64,000 nucleotides of DNA from contig NZ_VNHJ01000006.1 in the NCBI RefSeq assembly GCF_008124525.1, positions 124,001-188,000 on the forward strand, read 5' to 3'. The translations under genes and the position numbers were made by a program. This stretch comes from Oceanicella actignis (GTDB lineage Bacteria; Pseudomonadota; Alphaproteobacteria; Rhodobacterales; Rhodobacteraceae). The notes under the pieces are model-generated. The model searched no databases. It had not been told where the DNA came from and saw nothing but the letters and a program-made list of their open reading frames with translations. This document shows positions 35,609-44,894 of the stretch, piece by piece. Every line of letters begins with the position of its first letter. Within the stretch, counting starts at the first letter, position 1.

Positions 35609-36064
35609 TCAGAACGGCTCGACGATGGCCATGATCACGATCAGAACCATGAGAAGGGTCGGGATCTCGTTGATCATGCGAAAGGCGCGGCCCGAGCGTC
35701 GATTGGCGCCCGCCTGAAAGGCGCGCATCTCGCGCCCAAGGAACTCGTGATAGATGGTCATGGCCACGACCAGCGCCAGCTTGGCCTGCAGCCAACCTGC
35801 GGCCAGGATCCCCTCGAGCCCGATCGCGATCAGCATCGACGCGCCGAAAATCCAGCTCGAGATCATCGCCGGAACCATGATCGCACGATAAAGCCGCCGC
35901 TCCATGACCTTGAAGGTTTCGTCCAGAACCGGCTCGGCGCGTCCGCGTTCGGCGTGATAGACGAAAAGCCGCGGCAGGTAGAAGATCCCGGCCATCCAGG
36001 CGATGACGCTCATCACATGCAGCGCCTTGAGCCAGTCGTAATGCGCGGCCAGCCAGTCCGTCAT
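35609..36064 (-). CDS. hemJ: Protoporphyrinogen IX oxidase HemJ
   Basis: 151 aa, four predicted transmembrane helices. HemJ oxidises protoporphyrinogen IX to protoporphyrin IX. Conserved features: [22 protein letters not shown] with the family His residues, [21 protein letters not shown] and [20 protein letters not shown] at the C-terminus. ATGA overlap with the hemE stop, so the two heme genes are coupled. Confidence 0.93.
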   Translation of the reverse strand: MTDWLAAHYDWLKALHVMSVIAWMAGIFYLPRLFVYHAERGRAEPVLDETFKVMERRLYRAIMVPAMISSWIFGASMLIAIGLEGILAAGWLQAKLALVVAMTIYHEFLGREMRAFQAGANRRSGRAFRMINEIPTLLMVLIVIMAIVEPF

Positions 36065-37101
36065 TCCGCGCTCCGCACGATTTCGACCAGCCGCGCGACG
36101 TTGTCGGGATCGGCGTCCGGCGTGATGCCGTGTCCAAGGTTGAAGACATGCGGCCCGTTGCGCAGCGCGCGCAAGATGCGCCGCGCCTGGGACTCGAGAC
36201 GCGCGCCGCCCGTCACCAGCAAGAGCGGATCGAGGTTGCCCTGCACCGCGCATTTTCCTTGCAGATTCTCTGCGGCCCAAGCCGGATCGACGCTTTGGTC
36301 TATGGCGATCGCGTCAGCGTCGGTGGCCTTGACGAACGCCGCGCTGCGCGCGCCGGCCCCGCGGGGAAAGCCGATGATTGGCACGTTCGGATGCCGTTCC
36401 TTCAGCGCCGCGGCGATGCGGTTGAAGGGCGCGATGCAGCAGGTTTCGAAATCCTCGAAATTGAGCGGTCCGGCCCAGCTGTCGAATATCTTGACCGCTT
36501 CTGCGCCAGCCTCGATCTGCGCGTCCAGATATTCGATGGTGGCTTCGGTGATCCGGTCGAGCAACGCGGCGAACAACTCGGGCGCCTCGACGATCATGCG
36601 CCGCGCCGGGGCCTGGTCCGGCGTTCCGCGCCCGGCGATCATGTAGGTCGCGACCGTCCAGGGCGCGCCGGCGAAGCCGATCAACGCGACGTGCGAGGGC
36701 AGCTCGCTGCGCAAACGGCGGACGGTTTCGTAGATGGGCGACAAGGTTTCGTGGACTGCCGAGGCCGGCTTCAGAACGGCCAGGTCCTCCTTGCGTATGA
36801 CGGTGGACAGGCGCGGGCCCTCTCCGGCCTCGAAGGCCAGTTTGGCGCCCAGGGCCTGGGGAACCAGAAGGATGTCGGCGAACAGGATCGCCGCGTCGAA
36901 GCCGAAGCGTCGGATCGGTTGCAGCGTCACCTCGGTGGCCAGGTCCGGGTTGTAGCAAAGATCGAGGAATCCGCCCGCCTTCTCGCGCACCGCCCGGTAT
37001 TCGGGCAGGTAGCGTCCCGCTTGACGCATGAGCCAGATCGGCGGCGTCGGCAGGGTTTCGCCGGCCAGGGCGCGCAGAAGGGTCTTTGTCGGCGGGGTCA
37101 T
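36061..37101 (-). CDS. hemE: Uroporphyrinogen decarboxylase
   Basis: 346 aa. Converts uroporphyrinogen III to coproporphyrinogen III. Substrate-binding motifs [17 protein letters not shown] near residue 22 and [15 protein letters not shown] near 140; [13 protein letters not shown] at the C-terminus. GAGGA precedes the ATG by 5 bases. Its 5' end faces the DnaA-box region, the classic hemE position beside the alphaproteobacterial origin. Confidence 0.97.
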   Translation of the reverse strand: MTPPTKTLLRALAGETLPTPPIWLMRQAGRYLPEYRAVREKAGGFLDLCYNPDLATEVTLQPIRRFGFDAAILFADILLVPQALGAKLAFEAGEGPRLSTVIRKEDLAVLKPASAVHETLSPIYETVRRLRSELPSHVALIGFAGAPWTVATYMIAGRGTPDQAPARRMIVEAPELFAALLDRITEATIEYLDAQIEAGAEAVKIFDSWAGPLNFEDFETCCIAPFNRIAAALKERHPNVPIIGFPRGAGARSAAFVKATDADAIAIDQSVDPAWAAENLQGKCAVQGNLDPLLLVTGGARLESQARRILRALRNGPHVFNLGHGITPDADPDNVARLVEIVRSAE

Positions 37102-37200
37102 GTCATCCTCAGAGAAACAGGGGGAGATTTGAAGGTTGTAGTGCTTAGTAGGGCCCCTGCACAGTGGGGATTACCGTTTCGAGTCCGAAGCTCCACAAGG

Positions 37201-37209
37201 TTATCCACA
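37201..37209 (+). promoter_or_regulatory. DnaA box 1
   Basis: TTATCCACA, perfect 9-mer. Confidence 0.85.
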
Positions 37210-37268
37210 ATTTTGTCCAGCGCGCGCGGATTCATCGCCGCTTTTCAAGGTTCTCCACGCCTGTCGTG

Positions 37269-37302
37269 TTGATAAAAAACCTCGAAAAAACAAATTCTTA
37301 AG
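37269..37302. promoter_or_regulatory. Candidate DNA-unwinding element
   Basis: The most AT-rich stretch of the origin region (runs of A6 twice, ATTCTTAA), lying between the two perfect DnaA boxes. Confidence 0.55.
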
Positions 37303-37370
37303 CCATAAGCGTGAGAGTTTTCCTCAGCTCGGCGCGCCATGCTGCGGCGGGGCGTCGCGATGGGCGAAAG

Positions 37371-37379
37371 TTATCCACA
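37371..37379 (+). promoter_or_regulatory. DnaA box 2
   Basis: TTATCCACA, perfect 9-mer, same orientation as box 1 and 170 bp from it. Confidence 0.85.
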
Positions 37380-37472
37380 GCCGACGCGGCCGGGGCCGGA
37401 TTCCTCGTCAACAGGTGGATGACTCGGGCGCCCGATTGAAGCGATCTCGCCACACCTCGCGCCGATGCCGGG

Positions 37473-37481
37473 TTATCCCCG
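37473..37481 (+). promoter_or_regulatory. DnaA box 3 (weak)
   Basis: TTATCCCCG, two differences from consensus, followed by CTATCCCCA at 37492-37500. A lower-affinity pair near the ppsR end. Confidence 0.5.
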
Positions 37482-37556
37482 ACAATCCACGCTATCCCCA
37501 GGCGCGCGTCGCGGCCAATATGCGCCGCGCGCAAGAGAACACCGGAAAGGCGATTC

Positions 37557-38378
37557 ATGTCCGCTTACGTTCTGCATCTGGTCTCGGACTCGACGGGCGA
37601 GACGCTCAGCGTCGCGGCTAACGCGGCGCTGAGCCAGTTCGAGGACCCGAAGGTCAAGCGGCGCATGCATGTCTTCGTGCGCTCGCCCAAGGACGTCGAG
37701 CGCGTTATGGAGGATGTCGAGAAACACCCCGGCGCCGTCGTCTACACCCTGCTCGATCAAAGCTTGTGCGCCCGGCTCGAGGAAGGCTGCCGCAAGCTCG
37801 GCGCGCCCACCGTCCCGCTGCTCAAGCCGCTCTTCGCTCTGCTCGAACAGGCGCTTGGCCCCGCGCGCAGGATGCGGCCGGGCAAGCAATACGAAACCGA
37901 CCGGTCGTATTTCGACCGCGTGGCCGCCATCGAATACGCCATGTCGCACGATGACGGGGCGGTCGGCGATCGTCTGCGCCGCGCGGATGTGATCCTGCTG
38001 GGCGTCAGCCGCACGTCCAAGACGCCGACCTGCCTTTACCTGGCCGTGCGCGGCGTCAAGGCGGCCAACGTTCCGCTGGTTCCGGGCCGGCCGCTGCCGC
38101 CCGAGCTTGAGCAGGCGATCGCCGAGGGCGTGCCCGCCATCGGCCTGACCGCCAGCCCCAACCGGCTGGCGCAGATCCGCGGCCAGCGGCTGCGCGCCAT
38201 CGGCGGCGAGGGGGGCGACGGATACGCCGATCCCGAGCGCATCCGCGAAGAGGTCTCGCAGGCCCTGCTCACCTTTCAGCGCCTCGGCGTGCCGGTGATC
38301 GACGTCACGCGCCGCTCGATCGAGGAAACCGCCGCCTCGATCATGGCCGAGCTGCGCGCGCGGGGGCGGGCGGAATGA
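37557..38378 (+). CDS. ppsR: Pyruvate,water/phosphate dikinase regulatory protein (DUF299)
   Basis: 273 aa bifunctional kinase/pyrophosphorylase that switches PEP synthase or pyruvate phosphate dikinase off and on by Thr phosphorylation. N-terminal LHLVSDSTGETL, Walker A-like GVSRTSKTPTCLYLA near residue 150, then AANVPLVPG. Which dikinase it controls here (PpsA or PpdK) cannot be told from this window. AAAGG upstream of the ATG; first gene on the right of oriC, overlapping maf by 4 bases. Confidence 0.93.
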   Translation: MSAYVLHLVSDSTGETLSVAANAALSQFEDPKVKRRMHVFVRSPKDVERVMEDVEKHPGAVVYTLLDQSLCARLEEGCRKLGAPTVPLLKPLFALLEQALGPARRMRPGKQYETDRSYFDRVAAIEYAMSHDDGAVGDRLRRADVILLGVSRTSKTPTCLYLAVRGVKAANVPLVPGRPLPPELEQAIAEGVPAIGLTASPNRLAQIRGQRLRAIGGEGGDGYADPERIREEVSQALLTFQRLGVPVIDVTRRSIEETAASIMAELRARGRAE

Positions 38379-38983
38379 GCGCCCGGGTCGTTCTCGCCTC
38401 GGCCAGCCGCGCGCGCGCGCGCATGCTCGAGGCGGCGGCCGTTCCCGTCGTCATCGAGCCCGCCCGCGTCGACGAGGCCGAGATCAAGCGCGCCATGCTG
38501 GCCGAGGGCGCGCCCGCGCGCGACGTCGCCGACGCCCTGGCCGAGATGAAGGCCATGCGCGTCGGGCTCCGGCGCGCCGACGCGCCGGGCGATCTGGTTC
38601 TGGGCGCCGACCAGGTGCTGGTCTGCGAGGACCGCCTGTTCGACAAGCCGGCCGATCGCGCCGAGGCCGCCGCGCAGCTGCGCGCCCTGCGCGGCCGCAC
38701 CCATCAGCTGCTGTCGGCTGCGGTCATCGTGCATCAGGGCCGGCCCGTCTGGCGTCATGTGGGGCGCGCGCAGCTTGCCATGCGCCCCTTCTCGGACCAA
38801 TTTCTGGATGACTATCTGGACCGGCTGGGCGATACCGTGACCGAGACGGTCGGCTGCTATCATCTCGAAGGGCTTGGCGCGCAGCTCTTCAGCCGCGTTC
38901 AGGGCGACCACTTCACGGTCCTCGGCCTGCCGTTGCTCGAGATTCTGGGTTTCCTGCGCGCCAGGGGAGTTTTGGGGGAATGA
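38375..38983 (+). CDS. maf: Maf-like nucleoside triphosphate pyrophosphatase
   Basis: 202 aa. Hydrolyses modified or non-canonical NTPs. N-terminal LASASRARARMLEAA, then VLGADQVLVCEDRLFDKP with the catalytic Asp, RGRTHQLLSAAVI, and FTVLGLPLLEIL at the C-terminus. Overlaps ppsR and aroE by 4 bases each. Confidence 0.92.
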   Translation: MSARVVLASASRARARMLEAAAVPVVIEPARVDEAEIKRAMLAEGAPARDVADALAEMKAMRVGLRRADAPGDLVLGADQVLVCEDRLFDKPADRAEAAAQLRALRGRTHQLLSAAVIVHQGRPVWRHVGRAQLAMRPFSDQFLDDYLDRLGDTVTETVGCYHLEGLGAQLFSRVQGDHFTVLGLPLLEILGFLRARGVLGE

Positions 38984-39819
38984 CCGAGCACGACCGCGTT
39001 CCGCTTGCGGGGGTCGTCGGCTGGCCCATCGCGCACTCGCGATCGCCGCGCCTGCATCGCCACTGGCTGCGGCGCTACGGGTTGGCGGGCGACTATGTGC
39101 CGCTGGGCGTCGCGCCCCGCGACTTCGAGGCCGCCTTCCGCGCGCTGCCTCTCTTGGGCTTTCGCGGCGTGAACGTCACCATTCCCTTCAAGGAAACCGT
39201 GCTCAAGCTGGCGACCAAGGTTTCGGACCGCGCCTCGCTGATCGGCGCGGCCAACACCATCACCTTCCGCGAGGACGGGACCATCTACGCCGACAACACC
39301 GACGGCTACGGCTTTCTCGAGAACCTGCGCGCCGGGGCGCCGGGGTGGAAGGCGTCCGACGGTCCGGCGCTGGTGTTCGGCGCCGGGGGCGCGGCGCGGG
39401 CGATCATCTCGGCGCTTCTGTCCGACGGCGCGCCGGAAATCCGCCTGACCAACCGCACCCGCGCGCGGGCCGAGTTCCTGGCCGAGCATTTCGGCGCCAA
39501 GGTGCGGGTGGTCGACTGGATCAAGGCCGAAGCCGCCATGGACGGCGCCGCGACGCTGGTCAACGCCACCGCGCTGGGCATGACCGGCCATCCGCCGCTG
39601 CCCGTCTCGCTGCGGCGCGCGCCCAAGTCGATGCTGGTGACGGACATCGTCTACACGCCCTTGATGACGCCCCTTCTCGAAGAGGCGCGCGAGCGCCGCA
39701 TGCGCTGGGTCGACGGCCTGGGCATGCTGCTGCACCAGGGCCGGCCGGGCTTCGAGGCGTGGTTCGGCGTCGCTCCCGAGGTGGACGAGGAGCTGCGCCG
39801 CGCGGTGCTGGAGGAGTGA
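38980..39819 (+). CDS. aroE: Shikimate dehydrogenase (NADP+)
   Basis: 279 aa. Reduces 3-dehydroshikimate. Shikimate-binding [21 protein letters not shown] (catalytic Lys), GAANTITF and [12 protein letters not shown] loop [25 protein letters not shown]. Standard length. 4-bp overlap with maf and 1 bp before coaE. Confidence 0.96.
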   Translation: MTEHDRVPLAGVVGWPIAHSRSPRLHRHWLRRYGLAGDYVPLGVAPRDFEAAFRALPLLGFRGVNVTIPFKETVLKLATKVSDRASLIGAANTITFREDGTIYADNTDGYGFLENLRAGAPGWKASDGPALVFGAGGAARAIISALLSDGAPEIRLTNRTRARAEFLAEHFGAKVRVVDWIKAEAAMDGAATLVNATALGMTGHPPLPVSLRRAPKSMLVTDIVYTPLMTPLLEEARERRMRWVDGLGMLLHQGRPGFEAWFGVAPEVDEELRRAVLEE

Positions 39820-39820
39820 C

Positions 39821-40453
39821 ATGCGCGTTCTCGGACTGACCGGCTCGATCGGCATGGGCAAGTCCACCACCGCCGCCATGTTCGCCGATCGCGGCGTGCC
39901 CGTCTGGGACGCCGATGCGGCGGTGGCGCGGCTTTACGGCCCCGGCGGCGCCGCGGTCGAGGCGGTGCGCGCCGTCGCGCCCGGCTGCGTGATCGACTCG
40001 GCCGAGGGCGCGCGCGTCGACCGCGCCGCGCTGCGCGCCGCGGTCACGGCCGATCCGTCGCTGATCCCGCGGCTCGAACAGGCCGTGCATCCGCTGGTGG
40101 GCATGGACCGCGCCCGGTTTCTGGACGAGGCCCGCGCCCAGGGCGCGCCCGTGGCGGTGTGCGACATTCCCCTGCTGTTCGAAACCGGGGGCGATGCGGC
40201 CTTCGACGCGGTGGTCGTCGTCTCGGCGCCCCCCGAGATCCAGCGCAGCCGGGTGCTGGCCCGTCCGGGCATGAGCGAAGAGACCTTCCGCGCCATCCTG
40301 GACCGCCAGATGCCCGACGCGCAAAAGCGCGCAAGGGCCGACTTCGTCGTCGATACGGGGCGGGGCCTCGACCATGCCCGAAGCCGCGTCGGCGCGATTC
40401 TCGACGCCGTGCGCGACGGTCGCCTGCGCGACGAGGAGGACCGCGATGCGTGA
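39821..40453 (+). CDS. coaE: Dephospho-CoA kinase
   Basis: 210 aa. Last step of CoA synthesis. P-loop [17 protein letters not shown] at the N-terminus, [28 protein letters not shown] and the lid Arg-rich [15 protein letters not shown]. Overlaps dnaQ by 8 bases. Confidence 0.96.
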   Translation: MRVLGLTGSIGMGKSTTAAMFADRGVPVWDADAAVARLYGPGGAAVEAVRAVAPGCVIDSAEGARVDRAALRAAVTADPSLIPRLEQAVHPLVGMDRARFLDEARAQGAPVAVCDIPLLFETGGDAAFDAVVVVSAPPEIQRSRVLARPGMSEETFRAILDRQMPDAQKRARADFVVDTGRGLDHARSRVGAILDAVRDGRLRDEEDRDA

Positions 40454-41159
40454 GATCGTTCTCGACACCGAAACCACCGGCATCGACCCCTACGACCCCT
40501 CGGGCCGCCATCGCATCGTCGAGATCGGCGCCGTCGAGCTGGTGAACCACGTCGCCACCGGCCGCCACTATCACCAGTATCTGAACCCCGAACGCCCCAT
40601 GCCGCGCGAGGCCTTCGAGGTGCACGGCCTGGGCGACGACTTCCTGGCCGACAAGCCGCTGTTCAAGGACGTGGCGCAGGCGTTTCTGGACTTCATCGGC
40701 GACGCGAAGCTGGTGATCCACAACGCCCGCTTCGACATGCGCTTCATCAACGCCGAGCTCGAATGGGCCGGCCTGCCGCCCCTGCCCATGAGCCGCGCCA
40801 TCGACACGCTCGAGATGGCGCGCAAGCGTTTTCCGGGCGCGCAGAACACCCTCGACGCGCTGTGCCGCCGCTTCGGGGTCGACAACTCGGCCCGCGACAA
40901 GCACGGCGCGCTGCTCGACTCCGAGCTTCTGGCCGAGGTCTATCTCGAGCTGATCGGCGGCCGTCAGCCCGATTTCGCGCTGGGCGTGATCGAGGGCGGC
41001 CGCGGGCAGAGCCGCTCAGACGGCGCCGAGGCCGAGTGGGTCGCCCCGCCGCGGCCCGCCCCGCTGCCTTCCCGGCTGACCGAGGCCGAGCGCGCCGCGC
41101 ACGAGGCCTTCGTCGCCGAACTGGGCGAAGACGCCCTGTGGCGGCGCCTGGGCGGCTGA
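40446..41159 (+). CDS. dnaQ: DNA polymerase III epsilon subunit (3'-5' proofreading exonuclease)
   Basis: 237 aa. DEDDh exonuclease: Exo [11 protein letters not shown] (near residue 6), Exo [13 protein letters not shown] (near 98), Exo [17 protein letters not shown] with catalytic His. The linker and short C-terminal alpha-binding segment ([17 protein letters not shown]) follow. ATG 40446 lies within the coaE end and matches the family start [12 protein letters not shown]. Confidence 0.96.
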   Translation: MREIVLDTETTGIDPYDPSGRHRIVEIGAVELVNHVATGRHYHQYLNPERPMPREAFEVHGLGDDFLADKPLFKDVAQAFLDFIGDAKLVIHNARFDMRFINAELEWAGLPPLPMSRAIDTLEMARKRFPGAQNTLDALCRRFGVDNSARDKHGALLDSELLAEVYLELIGGRQPDFALGVIEGGRGQSRSDGAEAEWVAPPRPAPLPSRLTEAERAAHEAFVAELGEDALWRRLGG

Positions 41160-41190
41160 GCGCGGCGCGCGCGCTCGCCCAGGTTCCGGC

Positions 41191-41679
41191 TCAGGCCTGG
41201 CCCGAGCCTTCGGCGGCGGCCTGCTCGGCCTGGCGGCGCTGAAGCTCCTGGCGGTAGATCGCCACGAAATCGACCATGTCCAGCATCAGCGGCGGATAGC
41301 CGCCGTCGCGCGTGACGTCGGCGATGATGCGGCGCGCGAAGGGGAACAGCTGGCGCGGGCATTCGATCAGCAGGAAGGGATGCAGCTGCTCCTGCGGCAC
41401 GTTGACCACGTGGAACACGCCCGCATAGTCCAGCTCGACCATGAAGAGCGACTCCTCGCCCGACTTGGCGTTCGCCGTGATCTTGAGCGACACCTCGTAG
41501 CGGTCCTCGCCGCGCGCGCGCGCGTCCAGATTGACGGCCACCTGGATGTCGGGCTTGCCCTGCGGCGCCTGCTGCTTGATGGCGGCGATGTTCTCGAAGG
41601 ACAGGTCTCTGGTGAACTGCGAAAGGATGGAAACCTGCGGCTGCGGGGGCTGCTGGGCGTTCTCGGCCATGTCGGACAT
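41191..41679 (-). CDS. secB: Protein-export chaperone SecB
   Basis: 162 aa. Keeps preproteins unfolded and hands them to SecA. Conserved core: SILSQFTRDLSFENIAA, VAVNLDARARGEDRYEVSLKITA, LFMVELDYAGVF, LIECPRQLFPFARRIIADVTRDGGYPPLMLDMVDFVAIY. Start at 41679 or the internal Met at 41670. Convergent with dnaQ. Confidence 0.96.
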   Translation of the reverse strand: MSDMAENAQQPPQPQVSILSQFTRDLSFENIAAIKQQAPQGKPDIQVAVNLDARARGEDRYEVSLKITANAKSGEESLFMVELDYAGVFHVVNVPQEQLHPFLLIECPRQLFPFARRIIADVTRDGGYPPLMLDMVDFVAIYRQELQRRQAEQAAAEGSGQA

Positions 41680-41762
41680 GCTCCGTTCAATGATGCGGTC
41701 GGGCGGCTGCGCCCGCGCCGATGGCTAGCACTTCCGGCCGGCCGCGACAATGCGCGCCCCGC

Positions 41763-42266
41763 TCAGCGCGGCGGAACGCGGCGCGCGTCGGGGTCCGGTT
41801 CGGGCCTCGGGCGGCCGTCCTCGTCGAGGACCACGAAATCGGCGTCGATCACCTCGTCCTCGCCGGCCGGACCCGGGCCGGGGCCCGTGCGCGCGGCGTG
41901 CACATGCACCTCCATGCGCGCGGCCATGTGACGCGAGGCCCAGCGGATGACTGCCGCCCGCACCGGCCGGATCAGCAGCGCCAGGCCCACCGCGTCGGTG
42001 AAGAAGCCCGGCGTCAGCAGCAGCAGCCCCGCCGCCAGCACCAGCGCCCCATGCGCCAGCGCGCCCGCCGGATCGCCGCCCTGCGTCAGGCTGCGCTGAA
42101 GATCGTCGATCGCCTCGCGCCCCTGCGCGCGCAGCAGCAGCGTGCCCGCCGCCGCCGTGGCCAGCACGATCGCCAGCGTGGGCCACAGCCCCAGAAAGCC
42201 GCCGACCTTGATGAAAAGCGCGATCTCGACGATCGGCACGGCGACCAGGATCAGGAAAAGCCACAT
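41763..42266 (-). CDS. fxsA: FxsA-family membrane protein
   Basis: 167 aa. N-terminal hydrophobic helices (MWLFLILVAVPIVEIALFIKVGGFLG, then LATAAAGTLLLRAQGREAIDDL) and a third (LVLAAGLLLLTPGFFTDAVGLALLIRPVRA), the FxsA signature. Cytoplasmic tail acidic and Pro-rich. ATG at 42266 has GGAGGATG upstream. In E. coli FxsA relieves F-plasmid exclusion of phage T7; the normal role is unknown. Confidence 0.88.
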   Translation of the reverse strand: MWLFLILVAVPIVEIALFIKVGGFLGLWPTLAIVLATAAAGTLLLRAQGREAIDDLQRSLTQGGDPAGALAHGALVLAAGLLLLTPGFFTDAVGLALLIRPVRAAVIRWASRHMAARMEVHVHAARTGPGPGPAGEDEVIDADFVVLDEDGRPRPEPDPDARRVPPR

Positions 42267-42442
42267 GGGGCGACATCCTCCGCTTGCGTCTCGGGCGCTG
42301 CGAAACGCAAGCTGGTTGGACTTGCGCCGCGCCACGCCTTACATAGGCTCTAGCCGGGCCGGGCGCCACGTTCCCGCAAGGGGATCTGGCGCGCGCCCGG
42401 GGCGGCCCCGAAACGCGATCCCAGCGAGACGCAATCGAAGAC

Positions 42443-43117
42443 ATGAACAGCGCCATGATCGAACTCCTGATACTCGCCGCGATCGCGGTGTTCGTCTTCC
42501 TTCGGCTGCGCAGCGTGCTTGGAACGCGCACCGGCTTCGAGAAGCCGACCGCGCCGCCCCTGCGCCCGGTCGAGGCCGACGCGCCCGCCGCGCCGTCCTG
42601 GTCGGGCGAGGATCGCGAGCGCACCCTCGAAGAGGAGATCGCCCGCGTCGCCGATCCCGACAGCGAAACGGCGCTGGCGCTGCGGCGCATGGCGCGGGCC
42701 GAGCCGGGCTTCTCTCCGGTCGCCTTCATCGAGGGGGCCAAGCGCGCCTACGAGATCATCCTCATGGCCTATGAGAACGGCGATCTCGACACCCTTCGCC
42801 CGCTGCTGTCGGACGAGGTGTATCAGAGCTTCGCCGACGCCATCGAGCGCCGCCGCGCCCAGGGGCTGACGGTGGACGCGCGCTTCATCGGCGTGCGCGA
42901 GGCGCGGATCTTCTCGGCCATGTTCTCCGAGGACACGGGCGAGGCCGATATCGAGGTGCGCTTCGTGGGCGAGCTGATCTCGGTCGTGCGCAACGCCGAT
43001 CACGACATCGTCGAGGGCGACCCGAACGAGGTCCGCCGCCAGACCGATCTGTGGACCTTCACGCGCAAGATGGGATCGTCCGATCCCAACTGGATCCTGA
43101 CCGCGACGGGCGGATGA
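42443..43117 (+). CDS. Tim44/TimA-domain membrane protein
   Basis: 224 aa. One N-terminal transmembrane helix (IELLILAAIAVFVFLRLRSVLG), a Pro/Ala/Asp linker, then the Tim44-like domain: FSPVAFIEGAKRAYEIILMAYENGDLDTLRPLLSDEVYQSF and a C-terminal beta half ending WTFTRKMGSSDPNWILTATGG. Bacterial relatives (TimA) are anchored in the inner membrane; function unsettled, with a possible link to protein translocation. Divergent from fxsA and secB. Overlaps mltA by 4 bases. Confidence 0.9.
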   Translation: MNSAMIELLILAAIAVFVFLRLRSVLGTRTGFEKPTAPPLRPVEADAPAAPSWSGEDRERTLEEEIARVADPDSETALALRRMARAEPGFSPVAFIEGAKRAYEIILMAYENGDLDTLRPLLSDEVYQSFADAIERRRAQGLTVDARFIGVREARIFSAMFSEDTGEADIEVRFVGELISVVRNADHDIVEGDPNEVRRQTDLWTFTRKMGSSDPNWILTATGG

Positions 43118-44184
43118 TCGGCGCGCTTCGGGCAGGCCTGGCGGCGCTGGCGCTGGCCGCCATGACGCCGGGCGCCCCCGGCTGGGCCGGGCCATGGCGC
43201 GCGCTCGACTTCGCGCAGCTGCAGGGCTGGGCCGACGAGGATCACGCCGCCGCCCGCCGCGTCTTCGCCGCCACCTGCGACCTCGCGGGCGCGGGCGGGC
43301 GCGGCGACGGGGCGCCGGGCGTCGCGCTGAGCCCCGAGGACTGGCGCGCAGCCTGCGCCGCGGCGCGCGACCCGGCGATCGAGGCGCGGCGGTTCTTCGA
43401 GACCTTCTTCGTTCCGGTGCTGGTTTCGCCGCCCGAGGGCGGCTTGCTGACCGGCTATTTCGAGCCCGAACTGCACGGCGCCCTGCGCCCGGATGCGCGT
43501 TTCCGTCACCCGCTGCACGCCGCGCCGGACGACCCGGCCTTGCGGCGGCTGACGCGCGCGCAGATCCGGGCCGGCGCGCTGCGCGGCCGCGGGCTCGAGC
43601 TGGTCTGGCTCGATGATCCCGTGGCGGCCTATTTCCTGCACGTCCAGGGCAGCGGCCGCGTCCGGCTGACCGACGGGCGGGTGCTGCGGCTGGGCTTCGC
43701 CGGGCGCAACGCGCATCCTTACCGCTCGCTCGGCCGCGCGCTGGTCGAGGCCGGCGCATTCGCGCCGGGGCGGCTTTCGGCCCAGCGGCTGCGCGCGTGG
43801 CTGTCCGAGGATCCCGAGCGGTTGCGCTGGCTGGACGTGAACCCGTCCTACATCTTCTTTCGCGAGATCGCGGAGCTTGACCCCGATGACGGCCCCATCG
43901 GCGCCATGGGCCGGCCGCTGCATGCCGGGCGCTCGGCGGCGGTCGATCCGGCCTTCGCGCCCCTTGGCGCGCCGCTGTGGGTCGAGGCGCCGGGCGCGCC
44001 GCCCCTGCGGCGGCTGTTCGTGGCGCAGGATGTGGGCGCGGCGATCAAGGGGCCGGGGCGGGTCGATCTGTTCTTCGGCGCGGGCGAAGAGGCCTTCGAG
44101 AAGGCCTCGGCCATGCATGGGCGCGGACGCGTGGCGGTGCTGCTGCCGGTCTCGGCCGCGCGGCGCCTGGCGCTGGCGCGGTGA
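43114..44184 (+). CDS. mltA: Membrane-bound lytic murein transglycosylase A
   Basis: 356 aa. Cleaves peptidoglycan to 1,6-anhydro muropeptides. Signal peptide near residues 1-26 without a clear lipobox. MltA domain: FFETFFVPVLVS, GLLTGYFEPEL, AYFLHVQGSGRVRLTDG, then the 3D domain VDPAFAPLGAPLWVE and FVAQDVGAAIKGPGRVDLFFG containing the catalytic Asp. ATG overlaps the Tim44-like stop. Confidence 0.93.
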   Translation: MIGALRAGLAALALAAMTPGAPGWAGPWRALDFAQLQGWADEDHAAARRVFAATCDLAGAGGRGDGAPGVALSPEDWRAACAAARDPAIEARRFFETFFVPVLVSPPEGGLLTGYFEPELHGALRPDARFRHPLHAAPDDPALRRLTRAQIRAGALRGRGLELVWLDDPVAAYFLHVQGSGRVRLTDGRVLRLGFAGRNAHPYRSLGRALVEAGAFAPGRLSAQRLRAWLSEDPERLRWLDVNPSYIFFREIAELDPDDGPIGAMGRPLHAGRSAAVDPAFAPLGAPLWVEAPGAPPLRRLFVAQDVGAAIKGPGRVDLFFGAGEEAFEKASAMHGRGRVAVLLPVSAARRLALAR

Positions 44185-44193
44185 GGGCGCGCC

Positions 44194-44883
44194 ATGGCCC
44201 GCCGTCGCCGCCCGCGTCGATTGACCCCCGAGGAAAGCGCCCTGTGGAGCCAGGTCGCCGCCACGGCCGATCCCTTGCGCCCCACTCCGCCGCCCGCGCC
44301 GTCCGAGGCGCCCCCGGACGCCGCGCAGGCCATGCCGCTTCCCGCCGCCGAGGCGCCGCCCTCGGCCCTTCGGGGCGCGCCGGCGCAGCCCGCCATCCAG
44401 GCGCCGCCGCGCAAGTCGCCGCGCCGGCCGGGCGCCGCGCCGCCGCCCCCGCCCCCGTCACCTCCGGCGCCGTCGGTCGCCTTCGACTTCGCTCCCGAGC
44501 CCTATGACAGCCTGGCGCCGGCCGAGGGGCTGGACCGCCGCACCGCGCGGCGTCTGCGCGCCGGCCGGCGCGAGCCCGAGGCGCGGCTTGATCTGCACGG
44601 CATGACGGCCGAGCGCGCCCACGCCGCGCTGACCGGCTTCGTGCGCGCCAGCCGCATGCGCGGGCTGCGCTGCGTTCTGGTCATCACCGGCAAGGGCGGG
44701 CGCGCGCGCCGCGCGGGCGAAGACGCGCCCTTCATGGCGCCCGCCGAGGGCGTGCTGCGCCGCGCGGCGCCGCGCTGGCTGCGCGCGGGACCGCTGGCGG
44801 GAATGGTGGTGGGCATCTATCCCGCCCATCGCCGCCATGGCGGCGAGGGCGCCTTCTACGTCTACCTCAAGAAGCTGCGCTAG
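44194..44883 (+). CDS. Smr-domain protein
   Basis: 229 aa. Basic start MARRRRPRRLTPEE, a long Pro/Ala linker (about residues 30-100), then the C-terminal Smr domain: LDLHGMTAERAHAALTGFV, LVITGKGGRARRAGEDAPF, GVLRRAAPRWLRA and VVGIYPAHRRHGGEGAFYVYLKK. Smr domains bind branched DNA or cut RNA; a MutS-less stand-alone form like this one is common after mltA in this group. Confidence 0.88.
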   Translation: MARRRRPRRLTPEESALWSQVAATADPLRPTPPPAPSEAPPDAAQAMPLPAAEAPPSALRGAPAQPAIQAPPRKSPRRPGAAPPPPPPSPPAPSVAFDFAPEPYDSLAPAEGLDRRTARRLRAGRREPEARLDLHGMTAERAHAALTGFVRASRMRGLRCVLVITGKGGRARRAGEDAPFMAPAEGVLRRAAPRWLRAGPLAGMVVGIYPAHRRHGGEGAFYVYLKKLR

Positions 44884-44894
44884 GGCCGGGGGCC

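Larger units (their letters stand above)
37102..37556. other. Chromosomal replication origin oriC (predicted)
   Basis: A 455-bp gene-free region between divergent hemE and ppsR. It holds two perfect consensus DnaA boxes TTATCCACA (37201-37209, 37371-37379), a near-consensus TTATCCCCG (37473-37481), weaker copies such as TTCTCCACG (37251-37259) and CTATCCCCA (37492-37500), all in the same orientation. An AT-rich stretch at about 37269-37302 contains GATAAAAAAC and CGAAAAAACAAATTCTTAA. Position next to hemE, two nearby parS sites and gene orientation away from it on both sides support oriC. Confidence 0.85.

Noticed and set aside
37298-37558. Small minus-strand frame across the origin
   Set aside because: It runs through DnaA boxes and the AT-rich core, and its translation has no protein character.
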